A stretch of DNA of 64,000 bases from assembly GCF_020171805.1 (NCBI RefSeq), contig NZ_JAIVAF010000003.1:248001-312000 (forward strand), in the 5' to 3' direction. This DNA comes from Guptibacillus algicola (GTDB lineage: Bacteria; Bacillota; Bacilli; Bacillales; Guptibacillaceae). The first letter of the stretch is position 1. Each line of letters starts with the position of its first letter. The translations under genes and the position numbers were made by a program. Of the stretch, positions 59,726-64,000 are shown piece by piece. The notes beneath the pieces are model-generated. The model was not told the DNA's origin. It worked only from the letters and a program-made list of their open reading frames with translations, and ran no database searches.

Positions 59726-60514
59726 ATGTCAAACCGCGCAGAAGAAGAGTATTTAGCAGGTGGGAACGTATCAAACGTGTATCGTTCTGGTGAAACGGTG
59801 AGACGAGACCTTAAGGAAGGTAGCGAGAGGGTTCATGCGCTACTCGATCACCTGGAGCGCAAGGGATATCTTCATTCCCCTAGGTTTCTATGTATCGATG
59901 AGAAAGGAAGAGAGGTCTTAACCTTTATTAAAGGGGAGGCAGGTAACTATCCTTTGAAGGAGTATATGCTTTCAGACGAATCGCTGTTTGAGATTGCGAG
60001 AATGCTGCGGTCCTATCATGATGCCGTGAGTGATTTTTCCTATGATGACTGGCCTCCATTAGACAATACACCGGCTAATCATGAGGTGATCTGTCACAAT
60101 GATTTTGCCGTCTATAACATCATATATCATGACAAAGAACCCGTTGGGATTATTGATTTCGATGTGGCAGCACCTGGTCCAAGAATCTGGGATATCGCTT
60201 ATACCCTTTATACGTGTGTACCGCTCAGTCGCCACACGTTTACTGAATCGGGAGTTAAGATTGAGTATGATCCAGAGAAAGATGCTTCTTCTATCAAGGA
60301 ACGGGTCAAAATGTTCTTTGAAGCTTACGGGGAAAGGTTTGAAGAAGATTGGGTGCAGGTTGTGATGGACCGGCTTGAAGGAATCTGTCAAACGATCACG
60401 AGAAAAGCTGCGGAAGGAGACATGGCTTTTCAGAAAATGGTTGAAGAAGGACATGTTTCTCATTACAAGAAAGACATTGCCTTCGTTCGGAAGCATGGAG
60501 ATGCGTGGAGGTAA
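59726..60514 (+). CDS. APH-fold phosphotransferase, third copy
   Basis: A 262-residue kinase-like protein. GGNVSNVYRSGETVRRDLK is the glycine-rich start, and the catalytic VICHNDFAVYNIIYHDK with IIDFDVAAPGPRIWDIAYTL are intact. The HND replacing HGD in the catalytic loop is common in this subfamily. The length and pattern fit homoserine kinase-like or aminoglycoside-phosphotransferase-like proteins of Bacillus. Substrate unknown. A terminator lies between it and the next gene. Confidence 0.88.
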   Translation: MSNRAEEEYLAGGNVSNVYRSGETVRRDLKEGSERVHALLDHLERKGYLHSPRFLCIDEKGREVLTFIKGEAGNYPLKEYMLSDESLFEIARMLRSYHDAVSDFSYDDWPPLDNTPANHEVICHNDFAVYNIIYHDKEPVGIIDFDVAAPGPRIWDIAYTLYTCVPLSRHTFTESGVKIEYDPEKDASSIKERVKMFFEAYGERFEEDWVQVVMDRLEGICQTITRKAAEGDMAFQKMVEEGHVSHYKKDIAFVRKHGDAWR

Positions 60515-60600
60515 AATATTTACAGTTCTTGCTAGGAATGTTAGAATTTTTTAAAACTTAATGATAAGCACGGTAATAAGCTGGGGGAGTACAGCATTAT

Positions 60601-60643
60601 CTCGTCCCAAAGACCACGAGTCTTGGCTGGGGCGAGTTTTTTT
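60601..60643 (+). terminator. Terminator upstream of the GNAT gene
   Basis: CTCGTCCC and GGGGCGAG outside (one G-T), AAGAC and GTCTT inside, followed by seven T. It lies 87 bp after the kinase gene and 31 bp before the GNAT gene. It may simply end the former or regulate the latter. Confidence 0.9.
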
Positions 60644-60673
60644 GTTGAAAGAGAAAAGAAGGAGAGAGAGAAC

Positions 60674-61219
60674 ATGAAGCCATTGGATGCAGAACGAATT
60701 GTTTTAAGAACATTTAAGAAAGAAGATGCAGCACGTATTCAGGAATTAGCGAATAACAAAGAAGTGGCGAGCATTATCGGTTTGCCTCATCCCTATGAAC
60801 TAGCACATGCCAAAGAGTGGATCGACATTCAGCCTGGGTTGATTCAGGAAGGTACCGAGTATCCACTCGCTGTTTATTCAAAGGATTACGAAGATATAAT
60901 CGGCACGATTTGTATCCGAGTCGATAAGAAGAACAATCAAGGTGAACTTGGGTATTGGATGGGAAGGCCGTACTGGGGAAACGGCTTCGCTACTGAAGCT
61001 GTTAAGCGTATGATCGATTTTGGGTTTACTGATCTAGGACTAAATAAGGTTTGGGCGGCAGCGATTACTCGAAACGAAGGATCGATGAAGGTGCTTAAGA
61101 AGGTTGGAATGAAGCAAGAAGGGATTTTGAGAGAGAATCGATACGTGTCAGGAACATATGAAGATGCTGCCGTGTATGGCGTGCTGAAGAGAGAGTATCT
61201 TCCGGAGCGTAAGGAATAG
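60674..61219 (+). CDS. GNAT family N-acetyltransferase (RimJ/RimL-like)
   Basis: A 181-residue acetyltransferase. The N-terminal LDAERIVLRTFKKEDAARIQ, the acetyl-CoA loop YWMGRPYWGNGFATEAVKRM, and LNKVWAAAITRNEGSMKVLK with KVGMKQEGILRENRY are classic for RimJ/RimL-type enzymes. AAGGAGAGAG precedes the ATG at 60674; the longer frame would run into a terminator hairpin. Target amine unknown. Confidence 0.92.
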   Translation: MKPLDAERIVLRTFKKEDAARIQELANNKEVASIIGLPHPYELAHAKEWIDIQPGLIQEGTEYPLAVYSKDYEDIIGTICIRVDKKNNQGELGYWMGRPYWGNGFATEAVKRMIDFGFTDLGLNKVWAAAITRNEGSMKVLKKVGMKQEGILRENRYVSGTYEDAAVYGVLKREYLPERKE

Positions 61220-61227
61220 CGTCGAGC

Positions 61228-61845
61228 ATGTCGTTACAGAAGAAGCTACAGTATGTGCTGTTCGTCCTGCTCTACGTTGTGGTCGATGGGATTGTCGTCA
61301 ATGCATTCAGTATCGATTCGACGCTTTATGTTTATCGTGAGTACATCTATATCGTCGAATTCTTAGGAATCGCTGTTCTATTACTCGTTCTCCCTGAAGT
61401 GAGAGCCCATCTATACAGCTTAGTAAAACCTACGATTCTAAAAGAAACCTCTACATACGTTTGGTTTCTCGTGTCTTTACTCTTCCTATTTATCTTCAGG
61501 GAGATCTTATTTTCTATAGAGTTTCTATATGATGCACAGTTTCTAGTAAACTATCAGCTCAGTAACAACACAGAGTCTTTCATTTATTTATTCGGTGCCA
61601 TCTTACTCGTACCGATCTATGAAGAATTCATCTATCGAGGGTTGATTCAGCATTGGTTAACGAAGAAAATTGGCGTGATTGCCGGCATTGTCCTATCTTC
61701 GATTCTATTTGGATGGATTCACGGTGATTATCCACAGTTTGGATTTGTGATGGGACTATCGTTCGGACTCATCTATCATTACAAAAAATCGTTAGTTGCC
61801 GCGATCGGCTTACATATAGTATGGAATGTTATTGCTAGTTTGTAG
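61228..61845 (+). CDS. CPBP family intramembrane protease, third copy
   Basis: A 205-residue membrane protein with about seven helices. The motifs are EEFIYRGLIQHWL, the histidine in FGWIHGDYPQFGF, and HIVWNVIASL. It starts 9 bp after the GNAT gene without a close ribosome binding site, so it is probably translated by coupling. Substrate unknown. Confidence 0.88.
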   Translation: MSLQKKLQYVLFVLLYVVVDGIVVNAFSIDSTLYVYREYIYIVEFLGIAVLLLVLPEVRAHLYSLVKPTILKETSTYVWFLVSLLFLFIFREILFSIEFLYDAQFLVNYQLSNNTESFIYLFGAILLVPIYEEFIYRGLIQHWLTKKIGVIAGIVLSSILFGWIHGDYPQFGFVMGLSFGLIYHYKKSLVAAIGLHIVWNVIASL

Positions 61846-61885
61846 GTTAAGGTAGAGTGATCGAATTGGAAGGAGTGCATCACGT

Positions 61886-62455
61886 GTGAAAAAAGACTAT
61901 TTTATCGGCATCGTGCCACCAGAGGATTATTTAAGTAGGATTGAAGAATTTCAAAGTAAGTGGATTGAACGATCAGGCGTTGAGCCTCACGTAACCTTGA
62001 AGGCGCAAGGTGGCTTAAGCGCTAATCGTGAATGGATCGAGAAAGTGGAAGATGTGTGTGCAAACGTTAGACCTTTCCAAGTGACGCTGGATCATCCTGC
62101 TTATTTTGGTGAGAGCGTCTTATATCTACAGGTTCAATCAGAAGAATTGGTTGAGCTCCATCATAGGTTAGTTGAAGTGATTTCTCCTTCAAACGATTTG
62201 ATCAAACAGTATTTTGAAGGTGAAGAGTTTATCCCTCATTTAACGTTAGGGAAAGAAGAATATGGTGGTGGCATCTCAAAGGGTGTTTCTAAGCAGGACC
62301 TTAAGGAGATGGAGCAGCAGGCTGAAGGGAACTTGACGCCTTATCCATCGTTTGAGGTGGATTTTATTCGTATCTACGAATTGAATGTAAGTGAACGGAA
62401 GTACGAGAAATTGCAAGATCTAGCATTGGGTAAGGATCGGAGTGTGAATGCATGA
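61886..62455 (+). CDS. 2H phosphoesterase (2'-5' RNA ligase/YjcG-like)
   Basis: A 189-residue soluble protein with the two HxT/S motifs of the 2H superfamily: HVTLKAQG near residue 36 and HLTLGKEE near 124. These enzymes cleave cyclic or linear 2'-phosphodiesters. GTG 61886 with GGAAGGAG ~10 nt before it; GTG 61884 is not in frame. It overlaps the next gene by 4 bp (ATGA). Confidence 0.88.
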   Translation: MKKDYFIGIVPPEDYLSRIEEFQSKWIERSGVEPHVTLKAQGGLSANREWIEKVEDVCANVRPFQVTLDHPAYFGESVLYLQVQSEELVELHHRLVEVISPSNDLIKQYFEGEEFIPHLTLGKEEYGGGISKGVSKQDLKEMEQQAEGNLTPYPSFEVDFIRIYELNVSERKYEKLQDLALGKDRSVNA

Positions 62456-62640
62456 GTACATGTGTGAAATGTGAAACCACTATGGTAGAAGCGAAGCTGG
62501 ATAGTTCTCCAATTCGAGTATACAGTGCAGCAGTGAAGCCGACGAAAGAAACGATGAGCACGATAGACCCTTGTTTTGTATGCCCAGAGTGCGGGTTTAT
62601 CGAGTTATATGCTGCAACTCCTGGGAGGTTCGTCGAATGA
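62452..62640 (+). CDS. Small zinc-ribbon protein
   Basis: A 62-residue protein with CVKC at residues 4-7 and CPEC near 44-47, a probable zinc ribbon, with no membrane segment. It overlaps the 2H phosphoesterase gene (ATGA) and the histidine phosphatase gene (ATGA) by 4 bp each, so the three are translated together. Nucleic acid binding is a guess based on the fold. Confidence 0.85.
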   Translation: MSTCVKCETTMVEAKLDSSPIRVYSAAVKPTKETMSTIDPCFVCPECGFIELYAATPGRFVE

Positions 62641-63155
62641 TTTATGTGATTCGGCACGGGCAAACCGATCATAACAAGGAAAGAAGAATGCAAGGTAGAA
62701 ATGGCTTGCCGCTAAATGAGGTAGGAATCCAGCAGGCAGAGCAAGCAAAGCACAAGCTTCAGCATATTGAATTTGACCTCGTGTTTTCTTCACCACAGGA
62801 ACGAGCTGTCCAAACAGCTGAAATCGCGACTGGAAAGAAAGCCGTTATCGATGATCGGTTAGATGTGTTTGACCTAGGTGAAGCAGATCGATACGTCTCA
62901 AACGAAGTGAAATTGGCGAATGGGATTCCTGATCCTACTATTTATAAGGGAGTAGAGGACCCTTATCACTACATAAAACGAGTGTTTGATTTTATGAGAG
63001 ATCTTGAAGCTGAGTATGGGAATAAGAGGGTTCTCATTTCTGGACATCGATGTACGACTGGCGGAATCGGTGCGTATTTTGAAGGAATTCCTGAAGATGA
63101 GAACATTTTAAGATACTCTTCTGATAATGGGGATTATAAGGTTTATGAATTCTAA
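62637..63155 (+). CDS. Histidine phosphatase family protein
   Basis: A 172-residue phosphatase. The phospho-acceptor is His7 in VIRHGQTDHNKE. The second catalytic His137 is in LISGHRCTTGG. The middle EFDLVFSSPQERAVQTAEIA and GLPLNEVGIQQAEQAKHKLQ are typical for the phosphoglycerate mutase-like superfamily. ATG 62637 overlaps the zinc-ribbon stop, with GGGAGG upstream. Substrate unknown. Confidence 0.92.
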   Translation: MIYVIRHGQTDHNKERRMQGRNGLPLNEVGIQQAEQAKHKLQHIEFDLVFSSPQERAVQTAEIATGKKAVIDDRLDVFDLGEADRYVSNEVKLANGIPDPTIYKGVEDPYHYIKRVFDFMRDLEAEYGNKRVLISGHRCTTGGIGAYFEGIPEDENILRYSSDNGDYKVYEF

Positions 63156-63279
63156 AACCAACGTACTGAATATTGTAGGAAGCATCATTTGCTTAGTACT
63201 GTTTGGTTTAAGCAGGGCATTCGTAAGCGATTTACCTATCCTAACTATTACGGGGATTTTAGGGTTAAGTGGTATTTAA
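63145..63279 (+). CDS. Very small membrane protein, 44 residues
   Basis: An ATG-started frame that overlaps the histidine phosphatase gene by 11 bp, encoding VLNIVGSIICLVLFGLSRAF then LPILTITGILGLSGI. Two hydrophobic stretches, no charged tail. A TAAGG site lies 5 nt upstream. It may be a genuine small protein coupled to the phosphatase gene. No family recognised. Confidence 0.45.
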   Translation: MNSKTNVLNIVGSIICLVLFGLSRAFVSDLPILTITGILGLSGI

Positions 63280-63363
63280 CTACTTTGTTTATCGCTTGGT
63301 TTCAATGCGGATGAGTGCTAACGACAAGTGACCAATAAGAGAGGTAACATAAACATATTTAGA

Positions 63364-63405
63364 TAAACGAAAACCGCTATGACTCCTCATAGCGGTTTTC
63401 GTTTA
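63364..63405. terminator. Bidirectional terminator between the phosphatase unit and the sulfatase gene
   Basis: TAAACGAAAACCGCTATGA and its reverse complement form a perfect 19-bp stem around a CTCC loop; both ends are A/T-rich, so it terminates both strands. Confidence 0.93.
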
Positions 63406-63406
63406 T

Positions 63407-64000
63407 TCATTCTTCTAGAGCATTATTCTCAATGATCGCGTCAGAGAGACGAAGTTGCTCTGCGGACTTTTCGATTAGCTTCTTACACTTATTATGCGAA
63501 ATCTTTTTCTCTGACGACACAGAATAACACGTTCCTTCTCCAGAAGCCTCTGTTAAGTTTGCTTTGTAATACAAGTCTTTGTAACGGAACGAGCCATCAC
63601 GGAAAACGGTCAGGTTTTCTTTATCGTCAAGTAACGAGTTCCCCAACATGAACGTGGGCTCGATTTCAAGCAGATCAAGAATCGTTGGAGCAATATCGAT
63701 CTGCCCGCCGTTCCCTTCCATTACTTTTCCGCCATCAGAATTAGGTGTTTTGATAAACAGTGGAACTTGGCGGTCGAGTTCGAATACATCGACGGTCGTT
63801 TTCACATCTGCTTCTTCTGCCATCTCATCCCCGGGCTTTGTGAGCCCGCTGTCGTGATCACCGTAGAAGATCACGAGTGAATCGTTCCACATGTTTTTCT
63901 TCTTTAGTTCATCGATCATCACTCCGACTGCTTTATCGACGAAGTGAACCGTTTGGTAATACTTCTTCAATTGAACATCATCATATCCTTCAAGGTTTAA
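63407..64000 (-). CDS. LtaS-type lipoteichoic acid synthase/sulfatase, C-terminal part
   Basis: The frame is open to the window end; 198 codons are visible, without a start. The catalytic-domain C-terminus shows YYQTVHFVDKAVGVMIDELK and SLVIFYGDHDSGLTKPGDEM, with the conserved GDHD metal-binding Asp/His. ELDRQVPLFIKTPNSDGGKV and IDIAPTILDLLEIEP follow. These are hallmarks of LtaS/YqgS/YfnI-type enzymes, which polymerise glycerol phosphate at the outer face of the membrane. Confidence 0.9.
   Translation of the reverse strand, partial: LNLEGYDDVQLKKYYQTVHFVDKAVGVMIDELKKKNMWNDSLVIFYGDHDSGLTKPGDEMAEEADVKTTVDVFELDRQVPLFIKTPNSDGGKVMEGNGGQIDIAPTILDLLEIEPTFMLGNSLLDDKENLTVFRDGSFRYKDLYYKANLTEASGEGTCYSVSSEKKISHNKCKKLIEKSAEQLRLSDAIIENNALEE

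Noticed and set aside
60540-60643. T-box or other amino acid-type riboswitch before the GNAT gene
   Set aside because: No T-box core (GGTGGNACCGCG) or other known riboswitch consensus is present; only a terminator-like hairpin is visible.
1316-63405. CRISPR array, tRNA, rRNA, transposase or prophage sequence
   Set aside because: No regularly spaced repeats, cloverleaf-like sequence, rRNA segment or transposase motif (DDE, HUH) was found in the frames read.

Overview
This window looks like chromosomal DNA of an endospore-forming, Gram-positive member of the Bacillaceae. The evidence is a complete GerA-type germination operon, a CotF-like spore coat gene, a mannose PTS and regulator pair closely resembling Bacillus subtilis ManP/ManR, strong AGGAGG-type ribosome binding sites, many lipoproteins with short lipoboxes, and U-tailed hairpin terminators after most transcription units. 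Base composition is in the low forties percent GC by eye. I saw no rRNA, tRNA, CRISPR array, transposase or prophage gene. The window is ordinary chromosome with many small accessory transcription units.

Layout. 1-1.3 kb: the end of an oligopeptide/dipeptide ABC transporter operon (two ATPases). 1.4-5.5 kb: small genes (a DUF6958-like protein, a CPBP membrane protease with a probable frameshift, a DUF421/YetF protein, a VOC protein and a decayed second copy of that gene's 3' end). 5.6-7.8 kb: a TetR regulator and a membrane-anchored serine hydrolase, each preceded by a matching inverted repeat. 8-9.2 kb: a bile acid:sodium symporter family protein plus a small membrane protein. 9.4-13.5 kb: manR-manP. 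13.5-19.4 kb: a complete sugar ABC uptake locus (binding protein, two permeases, LacI regulator, GH1 beta-glucosidase), probably for beta-glucosides or cello-oligosaccharides, with a promoter between two near-identical operators 126 bp apart. 19.4-23.4 kb: SRPBCC, HxlR/VOC divergent pair, and a three-gene operon (SRPBCC-DoxX fusion, DUF4166, unknown). 23.4-35.9 kb: many single small genes: a DUF2268 protease-like lipoprotein, small-molecule kinases, a P-loop kinase, RDD protein, tRNA-dihydrouridine synthase, GNAT, CPBP, nitronate monooxygenase, an alpha-CTD/HhH protein, small membrane proteins and lipoproteins, and a zinc-ribbon protein that probably starts with AUU. 36-37.1 kb: an Old Yellow Enzyme. 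37.2-40.8 kb: the germination operon.

41-50.3 kb: DUF6886 protein, alpha/beta hydrolase, a PP2C-like phosphatase paired with a candidate cysteine-peptidase-fold protein, MFS transporter, a second YetF-type protein, CotF-like coat protein, DMT exporter, a small pseudogene with several lesions, and a MerR/SRPBCC pair with a 20-nt-spacer promoter. 50.3-57.9 kb: a TRAP transporter (DctPQM) co-transcribed with two M20 amidohydrolases and preceded by a GAF/PucR-type regulator gene; an inverted repeat at about -42 of the dctP promoter is a good activator site candidate. This set probably imports and hydrolyses N-acyl or N-carbamoyl amino compounds. 58-63.3 kb: lipoprotein, membrane protein, small-molecule kinase, GNAT, CPBP, 2H phosphoesterase, zinc ribbon, histidine phosphatase. 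63.4 kb to the end: the C-terminal part of an LtaS-type sulfatase.

The most unusual items are the phosphatase/cysteine-peptidase-like pair (42.7-44.5 kb), the operator architecture of the beta-glucoside, TetR and TRAP loci, the AUU start at 35341, and three broken or frameshifted genes. Domain assignments come from motif recognition without database searches.
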